DNA from: Streptomyces sp. NWU339
GTDB taxonomy: Bacteria; Actinomycetota; Actinomycetes; Streptomycetales; Streptomycetaceae
Length of the DNA: 64,000 nucleotides
Assembly (NCBI RefSeq): GCF_003143855.1
Contig: NZ_QFRK01000019.1
Coordinates: 42,761 to 106,760 of the forward strand
Direction: 5' to 3'
Positions 9,019 through 17,025 of the stretch are shown here, one piece after another; the first letter of the stretch is position 1; each line of letters opens with the position of its first letter. Below the pieces are notes generated by a model. That model had not been told where the DNA came from and ran no database searches. It saw only the letters and a program-made list of their open reading frames with translations. The position numbers and the translations under genes were made by a program.

Positions 9019-9345
9019 TCACGTCGCGCCGTCCTGCGGCGGCAGCGCGGCGATCAGCGGGTGGTCCCGCTCGATCAGCCCCAGCTTGGAGGCGCCGCCG
9101 GGCGAGCCGAGGTCGTCGAAGAACTCGACGTTCGCCTTGTAGTAGTCCTTCCACTCCTCGGGAGTGTCGTCCTCGTAGAAGATGGCCTCGACCGGGCAGA
9201 CCGGCTCGCAGGCGCCGCAGTCGACACATTCGTCCGGGTGGATGTACAAGGACCGCCGGCCCTCGTAGATGCAGTCGACCGGGCACTCGTCGACGCACGC
9301 CTTGTCCTTCACGTCGACACAAGGCTGCGCGATCACATAGGTCAC
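9019..9345 (-). CDS. fdxA: Seven-iron type ferredoxin
   Basis: Electron carrier of 108 residues. Cysteines at 9, 17, 21, 25 and at 40, 43, 46, 50 (CVDCGACEPVCP) match the 3Fe-4S/4Fe-4S ferredoxins of actinobacteria, which use an incomplete first motif. The acidic tail is also typical. AGGAGG lies just before the ATG. It is first in an operon with the Cys-rich HTH regulator, which may sense the cluster or redox state; that link is an inference from position. Confidence 0.92.
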   Translation of the reverse strand: MTYVIAQPCVDVKDKACVDECPVDCIYEGRRSLYIHPDECVDCGACEPVCPVEAIFYEDDTPEEWKDYYKANVEFFDDLGSPGGASKLGLIERDHPLIAALPPQDGAT

Positions 9346-9438
9346 GACGTCCTCCTCCCCGAATTTTCACGAATCTCACCTGTAAGAATAGTGCCTCACG
9401 GCATCGGTCCACCACCGGTGACGGCCGGGGGCCACAGG

Positions 9439-9474
9439 GAACAGGGCCCTGCCCGGTCGGGCAGGGCTCTGTTC
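9439..9474 (-). terminator. Terminator of the small membrane protein gene
   Basis: Near-perfect 17-bp stem (GAACAGGGCCCTGCCCG pairing with CGGGCAGGGCTCTGTTC, one mismatch), 35 bp after the stop of the gene at 9510-9935 and upstream of the ferredoxin gene. Confidence 0.75.
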
Positions 9475-9509
9475 GGGCGAAGCAGCCGATTCGCCCCGGG
9501 ACCGGACGG

Positions 9510-9935
9510 TCAGCGCGTGTCGCGCGTCATCTCGTCCACGACGAATCCGAGACCGATGCCGAGCATCCAGGCGTCCTCGGCCAACGCGGTGCCCTCCCGG
9601 GTCAGCCGCAGACTGCCTTCCTGCCGCATCCCCGGAGTGCGCAGGTACAGACCCAGCAGCCCCGACGAGAACGCGGCGAGCCCGGCACCCGCCACCACCG
9701 TGGGCACGAAGGGCAGGAGCAGGGCGGCTCCCAGCGTGATCTCCCCGGTGGACAGCAGCCGCACGAAGGTCGCGGGCCGCATCCGCTCCAGGCCCGGGTA
9801 GGTGTTCTTGGCCATTCCATGCAGCTGGGCCGCGGTCTCCTCGTCGACCCGACGCCTGGACAGGCCCGAGTCGAGGATGAACGCTCCCGTGGCCGGACGC
9901 GGCGCCACGTGCCTGAGCTCGATGGGCAGACGCAT
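9510..9935 (-). CDS. Small DoxX-like membrane protein
   Basis: 141 residues. The N-terminal 45 residues are polar (HVAPRPATGAFILDSGLSRRRVDEETAAQLHGMAKNTY is the conserved feature), followed by two or three hydrophobic segments (about 59-100 and 122-134) with an LGLYLRTPGMRQ loop. The topology resembles DoxX/DoxD-family proteins but I see no diagnostic motif. ATG at 9935 is preceded by GGGAG. Function unknown. Confidence 0.65.
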   Translation of the reverse strand: MRLPIELRHVAPRPATGAFILDSGLSRRRVDEETAAQLHGMAKNTYPGLERMRPATFVRLLSTGEITLGAALLLPFVPTVVAGAGLAAFSSGLLGLYLRTPGMRQEGSLRLTREGTALAEDAWMLGIGLGFVVDEMTRDTR

Positions 9936-10169
9936 GGGGACTCCCGGTGAGGATGTGAAGCGCGATCGCGATCCAGCCCAGGACGCGCGGCACTCACCGG
10001 CAGATCGAAGCGCCTTCCAGTGCGCCCATCGCGCAAGCCCGTCCGGCGCACCGCGAGCGGGCACACCGGGCGCCCCTCGCCTTTCGACCTTCCCTTGAGG
10101 GGGATACCGTTCAAGGGCAAACAGGCTCATATCCCGACATGCACATATACGCGGCACCCTGGAGGAGCT

Positions 10170-11114
10170 GTGGAACTCTTTCCCCCGCTGCCCTACGCCG
10201 AATGGCGGGCGACCAAGGAGACGCTGCACCGGTTCGCGCAGGTGGTCGGAAAGGTGCGGCTCGCGGCGTCGCCACGCCGCAACCACTGGTGGAACGTTCC
10301 CTACCATCTCACCGGACGTGGCATCACCACCCGCCCGATGGGACTGGACGACCAGGGCCGCTTCTTCTGCATCGACTTCGACTTCGTCGACCACAGGCTT
10401 CTCGTCACGACCGGTTCGGGTCGCGAGGTGTCGTTCCCGCTGCCCGGCCTCTCGGTGGCCGACTTCTACCGGCGGTTGCAGTCCGCGCTCACCGAACTCG
10501 ACGTCTCCGTGCGCATCGGGCTGCCGCACCCCTTCGACCTGCCGGATTCCGACCGCCCCTTCGACGAGGACACGGAACACCGCGCCTACGACCAGGAGTC
10601 GGTGAACCGCTACTGGGTCATCCTGTCCCAGGTCAACCTGGTCCTGGAGGAGTACGCCGCCGAGTGGTGCGGAAAGACGAGTCCGGTGCACCACTTCTGG
10701 CACACCTTCGACATCGCGGTGACCAGGTTCTCCGACACCGTCGTCCCCCACTCCGAATCCGTCGATCCGGTCACCAGGGAGGCGTACTCCCGCGAGGTGA
10801 TCAGTGCGGGCTTCTGGTTCGGCGACCCGGCCTTCCCCCGGGCGGCGTTCTACTCCTACACCGCGCCCGAACCGACCGGCCTGGCACGCCATCCGCTGCA
10901 GCCCGCGGCCGCTTCGTGGGTCGAACGCGGCACCGGCAGCCGTCTGGCGGTCCTCGAGTACGAGAAGGCCAGGACCGCGTCCTCGCCGCGCGCCGACGTA
11001 CTCGCCTTCCTGCGGAGTGCCTACCGGGCCGGCGCGGAGACGGCGGGCTGGGACATCGAACGGAACGCCTGCCCGGGAGGCGTGACCGACCCCGTCGCCG
11101 CACAGCGGGCCTGA
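10170..11114 (+). CDS. DUF5996 family protein
   Basis: 314 residues with the hallmarks of DUF5996: an N-terminal LPYAEWRATKETLHRF segment, then KVRLAASPRRNHWWNVP and HLTGRGITT, and a Pro/Trp-rich C-terminal half with WERGTGSRLAVLEY-like sequence. No signal peptide. The GTG start sits directly after GGAGGAG. It is divergent from the small membrane protein across a 234-bp intergenic region. The biochemical role of the family is unknown. Confidence 0.75.
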   Translation: MELFPPLPYAEWRATKETLHRFAQVVGKVRLAASPRRNHWWNVPYHLTGRGITTRPMGLDDQGRFFCIDFDFVDHRLLVTTGSGREVSFPLPGLSVADFYRRLQSALTELDVSVRIGLPHPFDLPDSDRPFDEDTEHRAYDQESVNRYWVILSQVNLVLEEYAAEWCGKTSPVHHFWHTFDIAVTRFSDTVVPHSESVDPVTREAYSREVISAGFWFGDPAFPRAAFYSYTAPEPTGLARHPLQPAAASWVERGTGSRLAVLEYEKARTASSPRADVLAFLRSAYRAGAETAGWDIERNACPGGVTDPVAAQRA

Positions 11115-11211
11115 GCCGGGGCCGGCCCGCGCTTCACCGAACCGCGGACCCGTGTGTACGAGCAGATCCGGGCGGCGAGGCGCGGGGCGGCCGAGGCCGG
11201 GCGGAAGGACG

Positions 11212-13386
11212 TCAGGAAAAATACGCCTCCACTTCGCTGAACTGGGCTGCCGGCCACCCGGTGTTACCGGTGACGTGCAGCCGGAGGTGGCGCAGGTCGG
11301 TGCCGTCCGGCAGCGTCACGGTGACCGTGTTGCCGGTGGCCGGGTCGAAGCGGTACTCCTTCGCGGCGAGGACCGTCGTGTACGCGGAGCCGTCGGTGCT
11401 GCCCTGGACGGCGAGGGTCTGGGTGCGGGTCTGCCACACGGGCTGCGGGGGCAGTTTCAGCACCAGTCGCCGGACGGCCCGGCTGGAGCCGAGGTCCACG
11501 GTCAGAGACTGCGGGAAGGCATGGTTGGCGGACTCCCAGTAGGTGTTCGCGTCACCGTCGACCGCCTTGGCCGGCGTGTAGACGTCCTGGGAGCCGGTGG
11601 CGGTCGCGGGGCGGCCCTGGGCGAGGTTGCGGTCCGGGTCGGGGTCGGGGTCGCCCCCGCCGGGCTTCGGCCAGGTGGAGCAGTCCGACCAGGTGCTGTC
11701 CCAGCCGGAGTTGCCGCCGCCGTCGGTGAGGGTGAAGGTGCCCGAACCGGCCGGATAGGGGCAGTTGTAGGTGCCGGCCGAACCGATGCCGGTGGCGGTG
11801 ACGTTCCGGAAGGTGGCGGCGCCCGGTGTCTCGGCCTGGACGACGACCGTACCGGCCCCGTCGACGGTGGCGCCGTCGACGGTGATGTTCTTCGCGGCGT
11901 GTCCGCGCCCGCTGCCGGAGACGAACTCGAAGGCGCTGTACGGGCTGTCGGTGATGGTGGTGCCGGTGATCCTGACCTGTGCCTCGATGGCGCTGTCGTA
12001 GGAGTCGACTCGCAGGGCACCCATGGGGTGGTTCCAGTTGGGGTTCATGGCACCGGTGCGGACCAGGGTGTTGCCGTCGACGGTGATCGTGCCGGCCAGC
12101 GGGTGGAACGGGTCGAGGAACTTCTGGTTGGAGATCGCGATACCGCTGCCCAGCGCGTTGGTGTCGGCGATCAGGTTGCCCCTGACGGTGATGTCGGTGC
12201 CGCCGTAGATCGCGATGCCGTTGGCGAGGTTCGGCTGCGAGATGGTGTTGTTCTCGAAACTGCTGTTGCTGTTGGGCCCGTACAGCGACCACATGGCGAG
12301 CGAGTCGTCGCCCTGGTTGCGCAGGAAGTTGCCGCGGACCTTCACCCCGCGTGCGTTGCCGTTGAGGTTGAGGCCGTCCGCCGTCATGTCGAGGAAGCGG
12401 CTGTTCTGCACGACCAGGTTGTCGTTGTTGCCGGTCAGCCAGAGGCCCACCTTGAGGTGCTGGAGCCACATGCCGGACACGGACGAGTTCGGGCCGAGCG
12501 GGCCGTTGACGAAGTTGTCGGGGTTGGAGTCGACCCGCTCGGTGACCTCACCGATGACGGCGAAGTCCTTGATGTGGACGTTGCCGGCGAAATTCGACTG
12601 GTCGATGAAGCGGGAGGAGCGCACGACGGAGTGCCAGTGGCCCGCGCCCTGGAGGGTGACGTTCTGGACGCCGCCCAGTGCGGAGGTGAGCCGGTACTCG
12701 CCCTGCGGTATCCAGACCACCCCACCCTGAGCCGCGGAGACGGCCTCCCGGAAGGCCTGTGTGGAATCGCCCCGGCCGCTGGGGTCGGCGCCCTTGTCGA
12801 TGACGGAGACCGAACCGGCCGGTCTGGCGGCGGGCGCGGCCACCTGCTCGAAGTCGGCCACGTCGACGGTGACCTGGACACCCGTGGCCTGAAGGGCGAC
12901 GGTGTCACCGGTCCGGATGTTCCGGTCGAGCAGCAGGCGCGCGTTGTCGAAGAAGTGGTGGGTCTTGGAGCCTGCGATCCAACCGGTGTCGACGTAGGAG
13001 TACTTGGAGGTCACCGGCAGGGTCTTGGCCAGCTTCTCGCCGTTGACGTAGACGTCGAGCGAGCCGGACTGCCCGTCGGGGACGCTGTAGGCGACGTTCA
13101 CGGCGTTGGCCGCGCGCGGCACCGTGAACTCGACCCGCTGACCGGTGTCGAGCCGGACGGCCCGGCGGCCCGAGGCCTCGGAGGCGAGGGTGCCCTGGGT
13201 GTGGTCGGGACCGATCCTGGTACCGGTGGTCGTGGCGGACTCGGCTTCGACCGAGGTGAAGGGGAGGGTGGCGCCCGCGGCGGCACGGGCGGGCGCGGGT
13301 GCGAGGGCGACGAGCATGCCGGCGGCGACGGCGACGACCGCACCAATGGCTGGCATGCCCCTGACAGTCGATCTGAATGTGCGCAT
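11212..13386 (-). CDS. Secreted GH87-like alpha-1,3-glucanase (mycodextranase family) with two carbohydrate-binding modules
   Basis: 724 residues. Sec signal peptide (about 1-36, ending APARA). Residues 40-155 form a CBM35/6-like beta-sandwich (FTSVEAES...DFEQV). The centre (about 165-575) is a right-handed parallel beta-helix with GH87-like motifs TADGLNLNG and NQGDDSLAMWS, whose aspartates fit the catalytic acids of that family. Residues about 595-724 are an F5/8 type C (discoidin) domain. GH87 enzymes cut alpha-1,3-glucan or nigeran, so fungal wall or dental-type glucan is the likely substrate. It is the last gene of a sugar-uptake operon, 46 bp after the GH13 gene, which supports extracellular digestion followed by import. 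A pectate-lyase-like activity is the main alternative. Confidence 0.8.
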   Translation of the reverse strand: MRTFRSTVRGMPAIGAVVAVAAGMLVALAPAPARAAAGATLPFTSVEAESATTTGTRIGPDHTQGTLASEASGRRAVRLDTGQRVEFTVPRAANAVNVAYSVPDGQSGSLDVYVNGEKLAKTLPVTSKYSYVDTGWIAGSKTHHFFDNARLLLDRNIRTGDTVALQATGVQVTVDVADFEQVAAPAARPAGSVSVIDKGADPSGRGDSTQAFREAVSAAQGGVVWIPQGEYRLTSALGGVQNVTLQGAGHWHSVVRSSRFIDQSNFAGNVHIKDFAVIGEVTERVDSNPDNFVNGPLGPNSSVSGMWLQHLKVGLWLTGNNDNLVVQNSRFLDMTADGLNLNGNARGVKVRGNFLRNQGDDSLAMWSLYGPNSNSSFENNTISQPNLANGIAIYGGTDITVRGNLIADTNALGSGIAISNQKFLDPFHPLAGTITVDGNTLVRTGAMNPNWNHPMGALRVDSYDSAIEAQVRITGTTITDSPYSAFEFVSGSGRGHAAKNITVDGATVDGAGTVVVQAETPGAATFRNVTATGIGSAGTYNCPYPAGSGTFTLTDGGGNSGWDSTWSDCSTWPKPGGGDPDPDPDRNLAQGRPATATGSQDVYTPAKAVDGDANTYWESANHAFPQSLTVDLGSSRAVRRLVLKLPPQPVWQTRTQTLAVQGSTDGSAYTTVLAAKEYRFDPATGNTVTVTLPDGTDLRHLRLHVTGNTGWPAAQFSEVEAYFS

Positions 13387-13432
13387 GGCTGGTCCCTTCG
13401 TGGTGGGGGTGCGGGAACAAACGGGTGCGGTC

Positions 13433-15169
13433 TCAGGCGCGCAGCCAGACCGCCGTGTCCTTCGGCAGGCGTCCCTCGGGGTCGAGGGGGCCGCTGCCGA
13501 GGAGCAGTCCGGTGTGGGCCGGGAGGGCGGCGGGCGCGTCCACGAGGTTCACCACGCAGATGGCGCCGCCGTCCGCGCGGGTGAAGGCGAGTACGCCCTC
13601 GGTGGTGGGCAGCCAGGTGAACGGTCCGTCGCCGAAGGCCGGGCGCAGGCGGATCGCCTCGCGGTACAGGGCGAGCATGGAGCCGGGGTCCCGGGCCTGC
13701 CGGTCGGCGGCGTACGAGGCCCAGCCGGCGGGCTGTGGCAGCCACGGTTCGCCGCCGAAACCGGCGTGCGGCGCGTCGGCCGTCCACGGCAGCGGCACCC
13801 TGCATCCGTCACGTCCGGGGTCGGTGCCCCCGGAGCGGGCGTGCATGGGGTCCTCGACGCGGTCAAGCGGGATGTCGGCCTCGGGCAGGCCGAGTTCCTC
13901 GCCCTGGTAGACGTAGACCGCGCCCGGCAGCGCCAGCGACAGCAGGGCGGCGGCGCGGGCCCGGCGGGTGCCCAGGGACAGGTCGGTCGGGGTGCCGAAG
14001 GCCTTGGTGGCGAAGTCGAAGCCGGTGTCCGAGCGCCCGTAGCGGGTGACCGTACGGGTCACGTCGTGGTTGCACAGCACCCAGGTGGCGGGCGCGCCGA
14101 CGGGGGCGTGCTCGGCGAGCGTCTCGTCGATGGAGGTGCGCAGCCGACCGGCGTCCCAGGGGCAGGTCATGAAGGAGAAGTTGAACGCGGTGTGCAGTTC
14201 GTCGGGGCGCAGATAGCGGGCGAAGCGTTCGGTGTCCGGGAGCCAGACCTCGCCGACGAAGACGGCCCCGTACTCGTCGGCGACGGCCCGCCAGCCGCGG
14301 TAGATGTCGTGGAGTTCGTCGCGGTCCACGTACGGGTGCGGGTCGAGGCCCTCGGTGAAGTCGGGCAGCTGGGGGTCCTTCGCCGGCAGCGCGGCGGAGT
14401 CGATGCGCACGCCGGCCACGCCCCGCTCGAACCAGAACCGCAGGATGTCCTCGTGCTCCTCACGGACGGCGGGGTGCGCCCAGTTGAGGTCGGGCTGCTC
14501 GGGGGCGAACAGGTGGAGGTACCAGTCGCCGTCGGAGTCAGTGGGGCCCACAGGGCCTTCCTTGGAAGGGTGGCGGGAGACGGGGTCAACAGGGCCCGTA
14601 AGGCTTTCCTTGGAAGGGTGGTGGTGGGAGACGGGGTCAACAGGGCCCGTAGGGCCTTCCTTGGAAGGGTGGTGGTGGGAGACGGGTGGGCGGGTCCAGG
14701 CGGGGCCACCGAACTCCGACCGCCAGTCGTTGGGCGGCAGTTCGCCGCGCTCCCCGCGGCCCCGGCGGAAGTGGAACAGTTCGCGCTCGGGGCCGCCGGC
14801 GAGGGCGGCGCGGAACCAGGGATGCTGGTCGGAGACATGGTTCGGCACGATGTCGACGATCGTGCGGATTCCCAGTCCCCACGCCTCGGTGATGAGTTTC
14901 TCCGCTTCGGCGAGGGTGCCGAAGGCCGGGTCGATCGCCCGGTAGTCGGCGACGTCGTAGCCGCCGTCCTTCATGGGGGACAGGTACCAGGGGGTGAACC
15001 ACAGGGCGTCCACGCCGAGTTCTGCGAGATAGGGCAGCTTGGCGCGGACTCCGGCGAGGTCGCCGGTGCCGTCGCCGTCGCCGTCGGCGAAGCTGCGGAC
15101 GTACACCTGGTAGATGACGGCGGAGCGCCACCAGTCGTCGTCGTTTCGGGCAGGAGTGGGCTGTCCCAC
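13433..15169 (-). CDS. GH13 alpha-glucosidase (intracellular) with repeat insertion
   Basis: 578 residues, no signal peptide. Classic GH13 regions are present: IVDIVPNHVSDQHPWF (region I), GVRIDSAA with the nucleophile Asp (II), FVGEVWL with the acid/base Glu (III) and CNHDVTR (IV). The overall pattern matches oligo-1,6-glucosidase/alpha-glucosidase. It should split imported alpha-gluco-oligosaccharides to glucose. About 50 residues with three copies of a PVSHHHPSKEGPTGPVD-like unit are inserted between GGPAWTR and DGDWYLHLF, where family members normally run straight through. The gene follows the permeases and precedes the GH87 gene. GTG start. Confidence 0.92.
   Translation of the reverse strand: MGQPTPARNDDDWWRSAVIYQVYVRSFADGDGDGTGDLAGVRAKLPYLAELGVDALWFTPWYLSPMKDGGYDVADYRAIDPAFGTLAEAEKLITEAWGLGIRTIVDIVPNHVSDQHPWFRAALAGGPERELFHFRRGRGERGELPPNDWRSEFGGPAWTRPPVSHHHPSKEGPTGPVDPVSHHHPSKESLTGPVDPVSRHPSKEGPVGPTDSDGDWYLHLFAPEQPDLNWAHPAVREEHEDILRFWFERGVAGVRIDSAALPAKDPQLPDFTEGLDPHPYVDRDELHDIYRGWRAVADEYGAVFVGEVWLPDTERFARYLRPDELHTAFNFSFMTCPWDAGRLRTSIDETLAEHAPVGAPATWVLCNHDVTRTVTRYGRSDTGFDFATKAFGTPTDLSLGTRRARAAALLSLALPGAVYVYQGEELGLPEADIPLDRVEDPMHARSGGTDPGRDGCRVPLPWTADAPHAGFGGEPWLPQPAGWASYAADRQARDPGSMLALYREAIRLRPAFGDGPFTWLPTTEGVLAFTRADGGAICVVNLVDAPAALPAHTGLLLGSGPLDPEGRLPKDTAVWLRA
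14535..14684. repeat. Minisatellite (48+51+51 bp) inside the GH13 gene
   Basis: Three tandem copies: 14535-14582, 14583-14633 and 14634-14684. The last two differ at only two positions; all share the core AGGGCCTTCCTTGGAAGGGT or a one- or two-base variant. The unit length is a multiple of three, so the frame is kept and each copy adds 16-17 residues rich in His, Pro, Ser, Gly and Val to a surface loop of the enzyme's B domain. High identity between copies suggests recent duplication. Confidence 0.92.
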
Positions 15170-15205
15170 GGTGCGTGCCTTTCTTCTGGGTGGACGGATT
15201 CGGCG

Positions 15206-16069
15206 TCAGCCCTTGGTGCCGCCCGCGCTGATCCCGGCGACGATGTGCCGCTGGAAGACGAGGAACAGCGCGACCATGGGGATGCTGGCGATCACCATCG
15301 CAGCGATGAGTACGGTCAGTTGGACGTTCTGCGACAACTGCACGAGGGCCACGCTGATCGGCTGTTTCCCGGTGTCGGAGAAGACCATCAGCGGCCACAG
15401 GAAGTCCTGCCACACGGCGACCAGCGCGAAGATCGACACCACGCCGAGCACCGGGCGCGACAGGGGCAGGACGATCGACCACAGGGTGCGCAGTTTCCCG
15501 GCGCCGTCGATTGCGGCGGCCTCCAGCACGTCCCGGGGCAGTTGATCGAAGAACCGCTTGAGCAGATAGAGGTTGAAGGCGTTGGCGACGGCCGGCAGCC
15601 AGATGGCGAGGGGGTCGTTGAGGAGGCCGAGGTCCGCCACGGTCAGGTACTTCGGTACGACGAGGGCCTGCGCGGGGACCATCAGGGTGGCGAGGATGCC
15701 GCCGAGGATCACCTTGCCGAAGGCGGGCCGGAGCTTGGACAGCGCGTAGGCGGCGGCCGTGCAGAACACCAGCTGGAACAGCCAGGCACCGGCCGCCTGC
15801 ACCACCGTGTTCCACAGGTGGGTCGGCAGTTGCATCAGGACCCAGGCGTCGGTGTACCCGCTCGTGCCCCACTGCTCCGGGAGGAGTGTCGGCGGGGTGC
15901 GTGCCACCTCGTCCGGTGACTTCGCCGCGCCGCTCACCATCCAGTAGACGGGGAAGAGGAAGGCGAGCGTGAACAGGACGACGACGCCGGTGAACACGGC
16001 CCAGTAGACGGCCCTGCCGGGCTGTCGGGCCAGGACGGCCGGGGAGACGAGGGTGCGGGTGCCGCTCAC
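15206..16069 (-). CDS. ABC sugar transporter permease (MalG-type)
   Basis: 287-residue inner-membrane permease with six predicted helices and the EAA loop EAAAIDGAGKLRTLWSIVLP. It pairs with the permease encoded upstream to form the channel for the sugar bound by the lipoprotein at 17026-18369. The GTG start overlaps the stop of the upstream permease by 4 bp and AAGGAGG precedes it. The ATPase subunit is not encoded here; in streptomycetes a shared MsiK-type ATPase usually serves such operons. Confidence 0.9.
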   Translation of the reverse strand: MSGTRTLVSPAVLARQPGRAVYWAVFTGVVVLFTLAFLFPVYWMVSGAAKSPDEVARTPPTLLPEQWGTSGYTDAWVLMQLPTHLWNTVVQAAGAWLFQLVFCTAAAYALSKLRPAFGKVILGGILATLMVPAQALVVPKYLTVADLGLLNDPLAIWLPAVANAFNLYLLKRFFDQLPRDVLEAAAIDGAGKLRTLWSIVLPLSRPVLGVVSIFALVAVWQDFLWPLMVFSDTGKQPISVALVQLSQNVQLTVLIAAMVIASIPMVALFLVFQRHIVAGISAGGTKG

Positions 16070-17019
16070 GTCGCCTCCTTCGGGGAGCCGGTGAGTCGGA
16101 GGTAGAGGGCGGAGAACAGACCGAGCAGAGCGAGGAGCATCACGCTCAGTGCGCAGGCGCCGCCGAAGTCGTTGTAGAGGAAGGCGTACTTGTAGATGAG
16201 GTAGAGGACGGTGACGGTGGAGTTCTCCGGTCCGCCGCCGGTGATCACGAAGGGTTCGGTGAACACCTGCATGGTGGCGACGATCTGAAGCAGCATCAGC
16301 ATGAGAATGACGAACCTGGTCTGCGGGATCGTCACGTGCCGGATGCGCTGGAGCAGGCTCGCGCCGTCGAGTTCGGCGGCCTCGTACAGTTCGCCGGGGA
16401 TGGACTGGAGGGCGGCGAGGTAGACGAGGACGGTGCCGCCCATGTTGGCCCAGGTGGCGACGATGACCAGGGACACCAGGGCGGTGTCGGCGCCGTTGGA
16501 CCAGTTCGAGGTGGGCAGGTGCAGGAACCGCAGCGCCTCGTTGGCGAGGCCGGTGCCGGGGTCGTAGAACCATTTCCACAACAGGGCGCTGACCACCGGC
16601 GGGATCATCACCGGCAGATAGACGACGACGCGGAAGAACGCCTTGGCGTGCCGGAGTTCGTTCAGCACCAGGGCCAGGACGAACGGGAGGGCGAAGCCGA
16701 TGAGCAGGGCGAGCAGGGTGAAGCCGAGGGTGTTGCGCCAGGCCGCGCCGAACTCGGGGTCGTCCAGGACGCGGGTGAAGTTGGCGGTGCCGACCCATTC
16801 GGAGGGTGAGCCCGGTGTGTATCTCTGGAACGCGATCACGACCGCGCGGATCGCCGGGTACCAGGAGAACAGGGCGAAGCAGACGAGGCCGCCGAGGAGG
16901 AAGCCGTAGGCGCGCAGTTGGTCGGTGAGGCGGCGCCACCTCCGGCTCCCGGCCGGGAACTGCGCCCGCACCGGGCGGAGCTCGGCGGCCTCGGCGGGCC
17001 GGCGTACGACCGTCTTCAT
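16066..17019 (-). CDS. ABC sugar transporter permease (MalF-type)
   Basis: 317 residues, six transmembrane helices after a 35-residue cytoplasmic N-terminus, with EAA motif EAAELDGASLLQRIRHVTIP. It starts 6 bp after the solute-binding protein gene and its stop overlaps the next permease start. Second gene of the five-gene alpha-glucan operon. Confidence 0.9.
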   Translation of the reverse strand: MKTVVRRPAEAAELRPVRAQFPAGSRRWRRLTDQLRAYGFLLGGLVCFALFSWYPAIRAVVIAFQRYTPGSPSEWVGTANFTRVLDDPEFGAAWRNTLGFTLLALLIGFALPFVLALVLNELRHAKAFFRVVVYLPVMIPPVVSALLWKWFYDPGTGLANEALRFLHLPTSNWSNGADTALVSLVIVATWANMGGTVLVYLAALQSIPGELYEAAELDGASLLQRIRHVTIPQTRFVILMLMLLQIVATMQVFTEPFVITGGGPENSTVTVLYLIYKYAFLYNDFGGACALSVMLLALLGLFSALYLRLTGSPKEAT

Positions 17020-17025
17020 CGCCGG

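Noticed and set aside
11115..11211. Coding-like fragment after the DUF5996 gene
   Set aside because: A short stretch (TRVYEQIRAARRGAAEAGRKD) looks protein-like, but it is too short and matches no family I know.
14535..14684. Possible CRISPR or insertion sequence in the GH13 gene
   Set aside because: Copies are contiguous, in frame and have no spacers, transposase or target duplication.
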